Assembly: GCA_038380795.1 (NCBI GenBank)
Contig: CM076266.1
Span: 10,624,001 to 10,688,000, forward strand
Reading direction: 5' to 3'
Source: Pyrocephalus nanus
Taxonomy: Eukaryota > Chordata > Aves > Passeriformes > Tyrannidae
DNA: 64,000 nt
Shown: positions 13,066 to 25,800 of the stretch, in pieces
How positions within the stretch are numbered: the stretch's first letter is position 1
Layout: every line of letters begins with the position of its first letter
Notes under the pieces: model-generated
The model's database searches: none
Told to the model about the DNA's origin: nothing
Seen by the model: the letters and a program-made list of their open reading frames with translations, nothing else
Made by a program: the position numbers and the translations under genes

Positions 13066-15670
13066 AGATGTTGTCAAGTGCAAACATCTAGGAACACTTG
13101 AAATCATTTCCAAGCATGTGAAGTTTGAAAAAAGTAGGACATGAATATCTATCGCAAGCACATCCTGCTTCTGCCCTTGAAGGGATATCCACTCGGTAAT
13201 CTTGAATCCTTGTGATATTTACACTTCTGGATCTTAAAGGCTTTTAAGTCTTAAACAAGACAAAAATCATAACTAAATAATATCTTAATATGGTCCAATT
13301 CTGTGTTATTTCTCAATGCTGCTGTTATTGTTTGTTCCTTTTTATTCCCTTTTCTCTTCTTTTCCTTCTCTCCCTCTCTCATGGAAATGTTCCTAGGCTG
13401 ATTCCTCCCACCACTATTCAGGGAAGGCTCACAGAATTGATTTGCCCTTTGTGAGTGCAGTTTAACTGTTAGTGCTAGTGAATCCACACCTTGGGTATCT
13501 CTGTCAAGAGCTTCTGATCACAAGGAGTCTCAATGTGGTCTCTGCCAATGTTCCATTTTCCATGGAGCTACAGTGAGTCATGAATGGGTCAGCAACCTAG
13601 GATGTAAAGTAATTTAAAATTAGGGTGATAATTAAAAATTAGAAAGTGAGGTAATGGAACAAAAAAAACACAAACCCTCTCTTGGACCAAAGAGCTATGC
13701 AATAGTCTACCATGCCCTTCAGGTGTTTTGGAGAGCTGCCCAGGGCACGCTGTGTTGCACTGCATGTGGTGAGCACCTTCTTCCAGTAAAGGAAGCCTGG
13801 ATAGGGCTCCTTTTGAAAATGTAACCCACTGGTGCCACTGTGTCGGGGCCAGAGCAGTGACAGGGCTGACATGAGGCACTATTTTTGCAGAAGAATTACC
13901 TATTCCTTAAAGCATGACAAAAGTCTGCCAGCTCCAAGACTGTGTCCATATTCAGAAAGATTAGCAAAGCAACTCTTTCCTGACCAGAATAATCACCAGA
14001 CTTCAGAATGTTCCAGGGGATTTTTTTTTTTAATATCAGGAATGTACAGTGTGGCAAATGTCAGTAACTGTCTGCTAGGCTCTCCCCTCTTTCAGTTTGG
14101 CTGTTGTCTCCTTGGGGAAGGGAGGGTGAGGCAAGATGTTTCAGAAGCTCCACTTGGCTCTTTAAGGCTTTTAGAGGACTCTCCCAGCCTGTGTTCTTGG
14201 CTGAATGCCTGCAGAGGACAGGACACAGGAGAAGGCAATTCATGAGTCTTTCCTGCCCATGTGACTCTGACCTTACCCAGCAGCACGGATGTGCCCCTGC
14301 TTATCCTGATGAGGGGCTCCTTCAATAAGGCCACCCCCAAAGGCTCCAGCAAGGACTGCTGCCAGACACAGAACAAATTCTCCACTTGCGGATTTCTATA
14401 ATGCTGTGATGGCAAATCATGGAACAGAAGGACATACTCCCCCATCTCCATTTTGGTAAAGATGTCTCCTTCCCCAACAAGCACACAGAAGAGCAGCTGG
14501 GAAAGAACACAGTGTGCCTTTACTGTACTTCCTTAAACAACTTCAAAGTTTTCCCAGGGTTACACAGTAACTACTACTATTAACATGCACATATTGCATT
14601 CCTGAGTGTGTTCCTGAGCGTGTCTCAGCCCTGTTACTGAGACACATTAGAAGCCATTACTCCTCTGGAGCAATATTGTCACTCCCTGAAGTTCTTTGAT
14701 CTATCACCATGCATGCCCTTTGTAATGATAATTTAGTAAGTCTGATACTTAATAATTCAATTTAGGAACTTCCCCTCTGTGTGTTCTCCACCTCCTTGTG
14801 TGCTGATATGAAATGGCACAATTTCAAAAGAAAATCATGCTCTTGATATTTCAGATGCTGCAGATAAGTGTAAGCACTACTGCCTGTTTATAGCTTTATT
14901 TCCTGCATTTAAGGTGATGCTGCTGGGTTGGCAGTTCAGAGATCAGTGTTGTCTGATGAAACCTGGAGTTTCTAGACAAGAAGCAGTAGTTTCTGTGCCT
15001 GCCATCTACCAGTACCCCTTAGTCCTGACCTTTTGCATCCAACCTAGAGAGCAAGAGATTAGGGAAGCTGCCAGGTCTGTTCTGGACCATGTCTCTTCAT
15101 TGTGATGATCAGAATAGGACTGATTATTTTGCTTCAACTTGGCTACAGACATGGAGCAGCTTTTCAACCCCAAGAAACAAAACTGAAGAAAAATTACTTT
15201 CAGAAATACTATTTTCTGACCAGCCTGTTAGTTCGACTTAAGCTGCTGAAATCAAGAGGTGGGATGTACTGAATATTGCTGCCAGACCAACAGATTATCA
15301 AATAACTCCCCTCAAAAGCATTTTCTGTTATGGAAACCAGAGGCTGAGCTTTTCTCCTGGGCAAGGTTCCTTGTGTGCAGTGTTCGCTTCATAAATTAGC
15401 TTTTAAACATGAGCACATAAGGACTTCCAGTGAAAGCAGCTTTACAACAGTAGATTGTTGCAACGGCAGACAATCTTGATTTAGACTTTAGATGAATTTG
15501 GATGAGATTATACAGAATGAATGTACTTACAGATAGAAGAATCCTACATGAGCAGGTCTTTTCATTTTGTGGGACTAGGTGGCAACTATTTTGTCTAATT
15601 GAAATACACAGTTTACCAAGTATGTCAAACACCATCAACCCTTGCACAAATCATATTCAGATTTTGTGTG

Positions 15671-16020
15671 GAGACCTCATAGCACCTTCCAGTATCTGCA
15701 GGGGACCTATAAGAAGCCAGGGAGGGACTCTTCACCAGGAACTGCATTGATAGGAAAAAGAGTATTGGATTCAAATTGAAAGGGGGGAAATTTAGGTCAG
15801 ATATGGAAGAAATTCTTCACTGTGAAGGTGGTGAGGCACTGGAGCAGACTGCTCAGAGAAGCTATGGATACCTCATCCCTGGAGTGTTCAAGGCCAGGCC
15901 AGACTGGGCTCTGAGCAACCTGGTCTAGGGGAAGGTGTCCCTGCCTGTGGAAAGGGAGTTGGAACTAGATGATCTTTAAGGTCCATTCCAACCCAAACCA
16001 TTCTATGACTCTGTGATTCA
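15671..16020 (+). mobile_element. CR1 LINE, 5'-truncated 3' end
   Basis: Sense-strand CR1 3' region: the 'gagacctcatagc...' start, 'gaagaaattcttcactgtgaaggtggtgaggcactgga', 'gagcaacctggtctag', 'gttggaactagatgatctttaaggtcc' and terminal CATTCTATGACTCTGTGATTC. About 350 bp of the 3' end is kept. Reading frames are interrupted, so it cannot encode reverse transcriptase. Confidence 0.93.
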
Positions 16021-16240
16021 GAACTTATACCCCAAATCTGAGGCTAGTTTGGGAATTTTCAGCTAATGCTTTAGAGAAACTATGGCTATCAAGCCAGTGA
16101 CATATCTAGGCATAATACAAATTCCTGTATGCATCCTGCAGAAGCATTTCTTACAGAGGAATGCTTGGATGGCTCCCTGGGCAACATCCATTCTTGTGCA
16201 CATTTTACCAAGTTTCCCTCTGGATGATTAGCACAGCACA

Positions 16241-16500
16241 TAGAATCATAGAATCATAAAAATATAGAATCATAAAGGTTGGATAAGACCTCCAAGATCA
16301 TGGAGTCCAACTTTTGACTGATCACCATCTTGTCAACTAGACCTTAGCACTAAATGCCATATCGACTCGCTTCTTGCACACCTCCAGAAACACTGTTTCC
16401 ACCACCTCCCTGGGCAGTCCACTCCAATGCCTGACCACCCATTCAGTGAAGAAATTCTTCCTGATGTCCAACCTGAACCTCTTGGTGTCATGAGTTGCTC
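16241..16500 (-). mobile_element. CR1 LINE fragment, antisense
   Basis: It begins with AGAATCATAGAATCATA (reverse complement of the CR1 terminal repeats) and continues with 'ggttggataagacctccaagatcatggagtccaac' and 'ctccctgggcagtccactccaatgcc'. It is a reverse-orientation 3' end about 220 bp downstream of the sense copy at 15671-16020. The distal boundary is approximate. Confidence 0.9.
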
Positions 16501-18045
16501 TTGTACAAGGCACAAGAATAATTTTGTGTCATTAAATTTCAAAATTATATGAATTATAGTCTACTGGAGTGGTGTTTTAAACATGAAATTGAGAAAAAGT
16601 GTTACATGCCTGAAGTTTATCACAAATATGAATGAGGATGTGTGAGTGCAGAAAGCCAGCTGGGATTATGAACTAGCTGAACCAAAAGAAGCATAACTTG
16701 AGATGACCTTATGTCTCCTGACTCCTAGAATAAATCTCCAGAGGACACAATACCCAGAACCATACCCAAATTTTGTCTTGGAACTAGTGCTCTTGAAAAC
16801 TTCTCAAGAAAGTAGTAACGTAGAGTCAGTGTGAGAGCCCAGGCCCCAGCTCCTGGATAGTTGGGCCTCAAAGGTGCAGACCTAAAAGTGACAGAGGCTT
16901 GGGGGGCTGAGGGTGCTGGTCCCAGCTGCTGGGCAGTCTGAGTGCCCCAGGCCAGCTCCTGGAGGGATCTTTCGAGAAATTGGGGACATGTGGGGATACA
17001 CTTAAAGAAAAGCTCCTTCTACTCTATAAAACGATATTTTTTGCAGGCAAAACGTGATATAAATAAAGTGTGAAGTCAAATCTCACTGTTCAAAAACACT
17101 TCAAGAGGGCAGACTGAAGTGGTCACATCAAAATGTTTATGAAGTTGCACGTCCCTTCATAACAGGGCAGCTGCAGCCCTACCAAGAGACTGGAAAGAGG
17201 GATGGCTCTGACAGCATGTTTATGATTGAATAGTGCTCACACAGTCATTACTGAAATTAATTGCTGGAAAGGATTAGATACAGGCTTGCTGATTGAATAA
17301 TTCTTACTTTTCAAATACCTTACAAATTTCCACTGCATTGGACAGCTGTTTGGAGCATTTCAGCAAAATTGGGAGCACAGTGAAATAAAGGAAGTGTGGA
17401 AGGAGTTATGCATATAAATTTCTAGCACAGTAGAAAAATGTGCAGTGACAGACTAATACATGACTAAATTCTCTCAAGTGGAAAATGTCATGCTTTATGT
17501 AGAAAGAGGGAAAAAAACCCCAGAATGGAAGCCAAGGCAATTCCTAATTTTTAATCTAATTTGCCTCCCAAAATGTATCAAGTAATTTGTAATTTATTTA
17601 AAACTGATGTGCATGTCAGCTTTCTAATAGTGTCAAGTGGAAAAGAGGGATAGACATGCAGACTGGGGTATAGTCAAGTTCATAAAGTGCTCCAGAATTC
17701 TGTCGTGCTTGGCTTTTATCTGAAAGGATTTACAATTTAGTATGAGACAAGTCACTGAAAGTTACTATGTAACAGAAAGAAAGAAAGAAAGAATGAATAA
17801 AGAAAGAGGGAACTAAGAGTGTACGTGTTTGGGGTTAGGAATCCAGTAGCCTGACGGAGGTGAGGCTGCTGCAGCCCCACAGCCCCAGACCCAGCTGGAA
17901 GGATTGAGTGCACACCCCAGTGGGAATACACACACAGTACAGATGTGCCTGTGCATGTGCCCACCCACACAGACCTTCGGCACTCAGATCAGCCAGTAGC
18001 TGGACCCTGGAGCCCCTGGTCTCCCAGCTGCACATACACACACCT
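16501..18045. other. Intergenic DNA, no gene recognised
   Basis: No gene is recognisable between two CR1 copies. A short GAAA-type microsatellite lies near 17776-17807. Open frames are short and without family resemblance. Confidence 0.55.
17776..17807 (+). repeat. (GAAA)n simple repeat
   Basis: GAAAGAAAGAAAGAAAGAAT followed by a degenerate continuation. Short tetranucleotide microsatellite. Confidence 0.85.
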
Positions 18046-18431
18046 ATAGAGTGATTTGGCTGAGAAGGGACCTTAAAGATCCTTGTTCCACCCCCCTGCC
18101 ATGGACAGGGACACCTCTCACTAGACCACATTGCTCCAAGCCCCATCCCAACCTGGCTTTCAAAACTGCCAGGGATAGGGCAGCCACAGCTTCTCTGGGC
18201 AACCTGTGCCAGTGCCTCCACCACGCTCACAATGAAGAATTTCTTCTGTATATCTTACCTAAATTTCCCTTTTTTTCAGTCAGTACCGCTTACTCCTTGT
18301 CCTATCAGTCCTGATGAAGAGTCCTTCTCTGGCTTCATTTAGACCCATTTTAGAGACTGCAAGGTTGCTGTGAGGTTTCCATGCAACCTTCCCTTCTCCA
18401 GGCTGAACAGCTCCAACGCTCCCAGCCTATT
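18046..18431 (-). mobile_element. CR1 LINE fragment, antisense
   Basis: Reverse-complement CR1 3' region: 'aagggaccttaaagatccttgttccacccccctgccatggacaggg', 'ttctctgggcaacctgtgccagtgcctccaccacgctcac', then 'cttctccaggctgaacagctccaacgctcccagcct'. The distal end reaches the reverse transcriptase C-terminal coding area but is full of stops. Confidence 0.93.
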
Positions 18432-18840
18432 GAGTGTGTATATATGTATGAATATAATGTACACTGACATGTATGCATGCACCGCAGTCCCTCCAGCTCC
18501 TGGCACCGCAGAAACATGGCCACTGTGGAACTTTGCTGCTTTTCCTGTGGCAGGCACTTGGCTCCATACTCACAGGAACAGAACAGAGAGCCCCTTCAAC
18601 CAGGAAAATGGTCAGAAACGGAGTTCAGTAAGAGCAACTGTGGTGACAGGGTGTGCAGGACACGGTCAGACACAGGTACTGACCACAAAATGACACTGGC
18701 CTATTTTATCCCCTTTTCTCTCTATTTCCCCACAGTTTTTCCTCACGGCTCCATCTTAATTCCTCCCTCCTCCCAGCTTTGGTCCTTTCTCTTCACATCC
18801 CGTATGTCCTTCAAGACATTCTTTAAGACATATTCTTCAA

Positions 18841-19286
18841 GAAAGACATGGAGGTGCTGGAGCATGTCCAGATACGGGCAAGGAAGCTGGTGAAGGGTCT
18901 GGAGCACAGGTCCTATGAGGGAGCTGGGGTTGTTTAGCCTGGAGAAAAGGACTCTCAGGGGAGACATTATTGCTCACTACAGCTCCCCAAAAGGAGATTG
19001 TAGCCAGGTGTGGGTCTCTTCTCCCAGGCAACCAGCAATAGGACAAGAGGACATAGCCTCAACCTGTGCCAGAGGAGGTTTAGGTTTGACGTTCGGAAGA
19101 ATTTTACAGACAGGGTGCTCAGACATTGGAATGGGCTGCCCAGGGAGGTGGTGGAGTCACCGGCCCTGGGGGTGTTTAAGGAAAGACTTTATGTACAGTG
19201 CCGAGCCTGTTGGTGGTGTTCAGTCATAGGTTGGAATCGATGATCTCAAGAGGGCTTTTCCAACCTAACTGAGTCTGTGATTCTTG
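18841..19286 (+). mobile_element. CR1 LINE 3' end, sense
   Basis: Sense CR1 sequence from 'gaaagacatggaggtgctggagcatgtccag' through 'gaagggtctggagcacaggtcctatgagggagctgggg', 'gggctgcccagggaggtggtggagtcacc' to 'gagggcttttccaacctaactgagtctgtgattc'. It ends about 510 bp upstream of the GTPBP4 start codon. Coding capacity is lost. Confidence 0.93.
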
Positions 19287-19639
19287 CACAGTCCCGAGAT
19301 GCTCTTCCAGGCATCCCACGAGGAGTCCCACGGCTGAGGGCAGTGACCTTGTGTGTCCCAGCGCTGCTCATGCTGACCCGTGTGGGCACCTGGGGGACAC
19401 AGCGCTGTCCGCCTGCTGTGACAGCCTGGGGAGGAGACTTGGTACTGATAAGGTTTTGGGGGTCCTTTCCCCCATCCTAATTCTCCGTTCATTTGCGGTC
19501 CTGAAGGGAATCAGTGTAGAGGGTGAGGAGCATTTTGCCTTCTCGGCCCTACGGGGCACAAGGCATGGCTGCCTTAAAACACACCAGGCAGCAATAGTTC
19601 GAGCCCTGCTCGCCATCAGGTGTCTCTCTGGCAAAACCC

Positions 19640-19799
19640 CGACACGGCCCTGAGCACCTCCCTCTCTCCCTCCCCTTCCTTCCTCCCTCCCTCCCTCTCC
19701 TCCATCCCCTTCCCTCCTCCCTCAGCTCCCTTCGCTTCCTCTCGCGAGAGCTCTGGCCCCGCTCCCTTTCCGGCGCGTGGCGCGGCAGCGGCGGCCGCC
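19640..19799 (+). promoter_or_regulatory. GTPBP4: GTPBP4 promoter and 5' UTR region
   Basis: This is the start of a GC-rich island that continues into intron 1. A pure pyrimidine tract (CCTCC/CTTCC repeats, about 19655-19735) is followed by TCTCGCGAGA at 19740-19749 and a GC-rich leader ending in GCGGCCGCC directly before the ATG at 19800, a strong start context. No TATA box is apparent. The transcription start cannot be fixed from sequence; the pyrimidine tract next to a CpG promoter suits a housekeeping ribosome-biogenesis gene. Confidence 0.7.
19740..19749. promoter_or_regulatory. GTPBP4: TCTCGCGAGA palindrome (BANP-type CGCG element)
   Basis: A perfect copy of the 10-bp palindrome TCTCGCGAGA lies 50 bp upstream of the GTPBP4 ATG. 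In vertebrates this element is known in CpG-island promoters of essential genes and is bound by BANP, with methylation sensitivity. Binding here is inferred. Confidence 0.75.
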
Positions 19800-19847
19800 A
19801 TGGCGCTGTACAACTTCAAGAAGATCACGGTGGTCCCGTCCGCCAAG
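19800..19847 (+). CDS. GTPBP4: GTPBP4 coding exon 1
   Basis: Encodes residues 1-16 ([16 protein letters not shown]). The start is set by the NOG1 N-terminus, which begins M-A-x-Y-N-F-K-K in the family, and by a GCCGCC-type context. The donor is AAG|GTACGG. Intron 1 (19848-20485) begins in the GC-rich island and holds no other recognised feature. Confidence 0.97.
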
Positions 19848-22800
19848 GTACGGCCGCGCTCCCCTCCCGCACCCTCCCCTTCCCCGGCCCCCGCTCCGGC
19901 CCTCCGCGCCGTCCGTCCCGCCTGGCGCCTCCCGAGCGCCGCGCTGCCCTCCCCGCCCCAGCCGCGGTGCCGGCGTCGCCTCGGCCTTTGCTTCCCCCCC
20001 CCTTCCGCGGTAGCTGTGGGCTCGCCCTGGGCTGGCGCTGCTGGGCCCGGCGGCCCGTACCATGTACAGTGCGGGGGGTGCTGCTGGAGGGAATCCCGAG
20101 TGGAGATCCTGGGGCAGCGCTTCCCCTCAGTCCCGCGCGGTGCCTGGGTGGCCCTTAAGAAAATCCCTCCTGTTTCCCAAACCCATCTGACACCGAGCCT
20201 CGTCACAGCGTGTTCTTTGAGAATACATCCCTCTGCTAGAGCGAGGCGTTCGGGCACTAGTTTAAGCGCGGGGGGCTCGGCGTGGGCAGCCCGGGGTTGG
20301 TGGAAAGGGGAACCCGACAGGGAGTGCAAATCGCGTGTTAAAAGGTGGGAACCTGCCCCGGAACGCCCCTGTCAAACCGTGGGTGTGCTCAGCTGGTCAG
20401 CGCGCTCCTCCGCCGAAATGAAATCGATGGCGTTACACAAGAACCCGGCAATTTCGTGTGATTAATCACGTTTCTTCAATTGCAGGACTTCATAGATTTG
20501 ACGTTGTCAAAGACCCAGCGGAAGACCCCCACTGTCATTCATAAACATTATCAAATCCATCGGATTCGGCATTTTTATATGCGAAAAGTCAAATATACTC
20601 AACAAAATTATCACGACAGGCTCACGCAGATCTTGACAGATTTCCCCAAGTTAGATGTAAGTGTTTTGTTGCTTGATCATAAAGGAACTTTGCTTGCACA
20701 GTATCAGGAATACTTCAGCAGTATATCGCTTTTATTTGAGTTTTATTTTGGCCTGAGCATCTTGCTGATTCATTGTATAGATGATTTTGACTGATTCCTA
20801 GTAGATTTTACTGGGAGGAGTTGCAGGCAGATTTGTTCTGTAAAAATATGATGTTCCTACTGAGAAAGGAAGTCTCTGCCCATGGATGGTCATTAAAGGT
20901 TTTACAGGCTTTGACCTGGTCAGATATGTTTGCCAGAAGCTGCTGTTGAATGAAGAGAAAGTGGGTGGGGTTTTTAAAGTATGTTGTGGGGTTTTATTTC
21001 TTTTTTTTTGTGTATACATATGCAAATTGTGCTTATGGTTAGTCTCCCCTAGAAAATATGTGCAGGAAGTAAGAAATATCCTAATATATCACATTGCTTC
21101 CCTTCTTTTGAAGTTACTTTGAAAACATGAATGTTGTTCTTGGCCCCATAAAGAGCAGTGTTGCAAACACGCTCTGCAAGGTGCACATACTGTTAAGTTC
21201 CCAACAATTGTGATTGAATCCACGTGTCCAGTGGGGATTTTATAGGCAGTTTTCTGCTTATGTTTAAAGTTGGCCTGCAACCATATTTTTTCTTTATGTT
21301 TTCATATCCAGTGACTATTAGTGGAAAACTCCTAGAAATACCTTCTGGATTCTTTTTTAACATCACATGCTGAAGATTCTGCAAATAAATACATAAGTAG
21401 CTGAAATACTTGGTTTAGAAGGTTTTAACCAGAGTTGCTGATTCCTTGGAAAGCTAAAGGATTTATTTTGGTATTAAACCTTTTTATCCAGTCTTGCAGA
21501 GAATTTAATGTAGCACTTCAAAAAAATGAGGAATTAATAATGTTGCTGTGTTTCCAGTATAGTATGAATTCCCTTTTAGAGACTATTTCTGTAGGCTTCT
21601 TGCAATTTCTTACTTAAAAAAAGCCTTCAGATTTGTAATGTGAAGTATTTTCAAACCAGAAGATCAAATGGAAATTCCATATGAGTAAGTGCAAGATTTG
21701 TTTGACAAGAAATTCAAAGTGATATAGATTTATGCATTTAGTGACCAAGCAGATTATTTTCTGTACGTAATATAGTAATGAAAACAGATTGGCTTTTAGT
21801 GACATTTGTGTTGCTGTACTGGAATTAAAAAAAAAAAAAAAGAACTTACATAGTGTCCAAGAAATAGTCATCCTAAAGAAGGAAAATACAAGGTTTAATT
21901 TAATATTATGCTTTTGTTTTAGGATATTCATCCTTTTTATGCAGATTTGATGAACGTTCTGTATGACAAAGATCATTACAAGCTGGCTTTGGGACAGATT
22001 AATATTGCCAAGAATCTGATTGACAAGTAAGAGTCACTGATTTCTCTGATTCTGTACCTGGTTGGTTGGTTGTTGGCTAAATTCTTCCTTCTTGCCCCCA
22101 GTGTTGGCAAGGACTACGTGCGGCTGATGAAATACGGAGACTCTCTTTACCGCTGCAAACAGCTCAAACGTGCAGCCCTGGGGCGGATGTGCACCATCAT
22201 CAAAAGGCAGAAACAAAGCCTGGAATACTTGGAACAAGGTTTGTGTTACATACAGGGTACAAAAAAATACATGTGAGTTGGATATAAAGTTTATTATGCT
22301 TAACGAAAGGGAAAAGAATGTGTTTAGTACAGAATTTTATCATTTAACAAAATAGTTTTCTCTTTGGATATTCTTTAAATTTTATGGTATTGCTAACCAA
22401 AAATGTTATAAACTTTTTTCTTTGCTTAAAAATCACAGCCGTGCTTTTATTTACCATTCTTTCCACTAGCATATATTCAAAAAATAGTGCTAAACATTTT
22501 GCAAACATTATGCTTTACTTCAGACCTACTAATCCTTCTGGTTATGTTGCCTGATTATCTGGGATTATTCTAGCTATAATATATGATACTATAGCTCTTA
22601 ATTTTTTAAGTATTTCTGAAAATTTTTTGTACATAGATACTTGTGTAGCATGCAGATATTCTGCCTTTTCATAAATGATCATACCATAATATCAGAAAAG
22701 TTACTTTATATATAAACAACTTAGCATATGTATTTTTTTTCCATTTCAGTAAAACTTAAATTATCACCGATATTTAAAACCGTCTTTTAACATTTCAGTG

Positions 22801-25800
22801 CGACAGCATTTGTCTCGTTTGCCAACCATTGACCCCAACACACGAACTCTTCTGTTGTGTGGCTACCCAAATGTTGGGAAGTCCAGCTTTATAAATAAGG
22901 TATGTGACTGATTTTCTCAAAAATAAAAACTGAGGTACCATTTAATTAAAATAAGGCAGCATTTAAAGAATTTGGTGTCGTTGTGGTACTGCCTGATGTG
23001 AGTGGTAGCAAATTCAAGTGTCTGAGTAGAGGTTGAATGAAATTCCTGGGGGGATAAATGGAAAATTATGATATATTTCACCCTTAAAAATCCTCTTATT
23101 TTCCAAAATAGCATGTATCCCATTAGTGTATTTTCTGATAAAAAAAAAATGTTTGCAGAGAAGTACAATAACCATTTGTTAGCCTTTTTTTAGGGTTTTT
23201 TTTTTCCTGTACCAAAGGAATATATACTTTATAATTATGATATACTACTTACAACTTAAGGAAATTTAAAAACTAAATGACTTTTGACTAAATCTTGTTT
23301 TAAGGTTACAAGAGCAGATGTAGAAGTGCAGCCTTATGCCTTTACCACGAAATCCCTCTTTGTGGGACATATGGATTATAGGTATCTGCGTTGGCAGGTA
23401 AGGACTGTTATTATTTTGCATTCCCTTGAAAGAATGAGTTGTTTATAATCTGACTTGCCATTTTGTCATCGGAGTTGTGTTTTTGTGTCTTGGTGAGATG
23501 TGCTGTGTCTGAGAGTTGCTGTGCAAGGTACAGTCTGCCAAATGAGGGCAGCAGTCACAATCTTTTCTGAAAATGTACACGTACGGGTGTGTTTTCAATT
23601 TGAGGGAAGAAGGGAAATGGAATTATTGACTAAAGACTGCTCACTTTTTATCACAGTCAAATTTTGGGCCAGGTTGGGGCAGTGCTTTCCCTGCCTCTTC
23701 AGTACTTGGAGTTTTTAATGCTGAAGCCTTGTACTCCCATTTCTCCATTTTCACATTCTCAGTTTGGCCGAGTTTACAGTCATTTGGGACTGAAAGGAAA
23801 AAACATTGCTGTCTTGATGGTGAATGAAGCACATGTTCTAAAACACTCAATTGATTTTGCTGTAATAACACCTGACTTAATGATGCTAATTTCAGGTAGT
23901 AGATACTCCTGGTATTTTGGATCATCCCCTGGAGGACAGGAACACCATTGAGATGCAGGCCATCACTGCCCTGGCACACCTGCGTGCTGCGGTGCTGTAC
24001 GTGATGGATGTGTCTGAGCAGTGTGGACACAGCCTGGAGGAGCAGGTGGAGCTCTTCAGGAACATTAAGCCATTGTTTGCTAACAAGGTGAGTTTGGTTC
24101 ATGTTATTAATAAACCCCAAGGTTTTATAATATGGTAACTTGAGTTACGATTTTTGTTTTTCCTCCTTTTTATCAGCCACTTATAATTGTTGCAAACAAA
24201 TGTGATGTGAAGAGGATTGCAGAACTTCCTGAAGAGAGTCAGGTTAGGATACTTCTCCACCTTTCTCCCTGTCTTCTGACATTTACAAAAATACCATGTT
24301 CAAGTGTTGTGGATGGTTATAATTTCTATTGGACCAAAACTTTTACATAATCATTTCTTTATCAAACTGTTTTAATGGAAAGCAGCTTTCCAGGTCTTTA
24401 CTTTTCTTTACTACTGTCTAATGCAGATCCTTGCTTGAATATCATAAATGCCAAACAGCAGGACCTTAGTTGTTTCAGGAATCTCTGACACTGTGAGAAT
24501 TTCAATTTCTGCTGTAGATGGAAGTTAGACAATAGCCTTGTTCAGTTATGATTTCAGTGAGAGTTCAGAGACAGTCAGCACTAGACGAGAGGTGTTGCTT
24601 GGTCACAGCAGAAGGTCCAGCAGGGCTAATTCTTTTGTATTAACAGGTTAAAGCACACACAGAATTTGTGTTTCACTGTTTTTTTCCCCCTTATGGGTCA
24701 TCTGTAGATGCTTTTTAGAAAGTAGTTATTTACCTATAAAATAAGAAAGAGATTAAATAGAACTGTACTTGTAAACTTTCTTGTCACCCTTTTAGAAACC
24801 TAATAAAATAGTAACACGTCGCATGTATTAATACTGGATTGAGATTTCTGTTCTTAATGCATTAGTATGTCAAGAAATGCACAGAATGTCATTATTTGGG
24901 AAATTTTTTTTTGTATTTTAGAAAATTTTTGAAGCTTTTGAAGCAGAAGGATTTTCTGTAATAGAGACAAGTACTCTAACTGAAGAAGGTGTAATCCAAG
25001 TTAAAACAGAGGTAGGTCTCTTCTCTCAGTTTTATTCCAAATGAACAGCTAACATTTGCCTCACTTGTATTAATTTAATGACAGTTAAACTGTGCATTAT
25101 ACTGATAAACTTTAAAAATGTTTTCTATTATAGCTTGTTGAGCCTCAGTGGACTTGGGGGAAAATGGAAAACAATGTCTAATATAGATCATAATTTTTTT
25201 TTTAAAAAGTGAGTTTTTTATGAGTCCTGTTGCTTTCTCTTTTTGTCAGATCATTGTTAAAAAAATAGGTATCTGTATATGCATCTTCCCATTATACTTT
25301 TCACAATGTTTTCTTGAGAGAGAGGTAAGAAATTAGAAGATGTGAAGCTGGATATTTGGGATTGAAAGCCTGTGGTGTCGTTTGTTGTATCTAGAAGGCT
25401 TCATTCCTCACCTAATGTTGCCATGTGCACTTCCAGGCCTGTGACAGACTGTTGGCCCATCGTGTTGATACTAAAATGAAAGGAAATAAAGTGAATGAAG
25501 TATTGAATAGATTACACTTGGCCATGCCAACCAAAAGAGATAACAAGGTAGGCTACATGTTTGCACTATCTAATGTATTTGCCAGTACTCTTAAGTAGGA
25601 TAGGAATTCTCTCAATATGTGAACAGATTCATGGGGTGAAATTTTCTTATTTATCACCTGTAAGTGCCTTTCCTGGGGGGAGAGTCAGCTTGGGGGTTTG
25701 TATTCTTCAGAAATGCATTACAACGCAGCTGGTGATTTTTAGCAGTATTAAAAAAATGATTCAAAGTTCTCTTCCCTTTTTTTATTGGGGTGGATTAATT

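Larger units (their letters stand above)
4714..15670. other. Intergenic DNA, no gene recognised
   Basis: No exon of a known gene was recognised on either strand. The longest frames (9292-9693, 13832-14245, 14092-14484) have no recognisable domain and overlap equally long antisense frames. Visible structure consists of a 16-bp tandem duplication at 4800-4831, an AT-rich and microsatellite patch near 11.1-11.25 kb and a long inverted repeat at 12941-13065. Confidence 0.55.

Noticed and set aside
19620..20465. 281-codon plus-strand frame and 237-codon antisense frame over GTPBP4 exon 1
   Set aside because: They read through the true donor at 19848 into a GC-rich island poor in stops. Only the first 16 codons from 19800 are protein-like.
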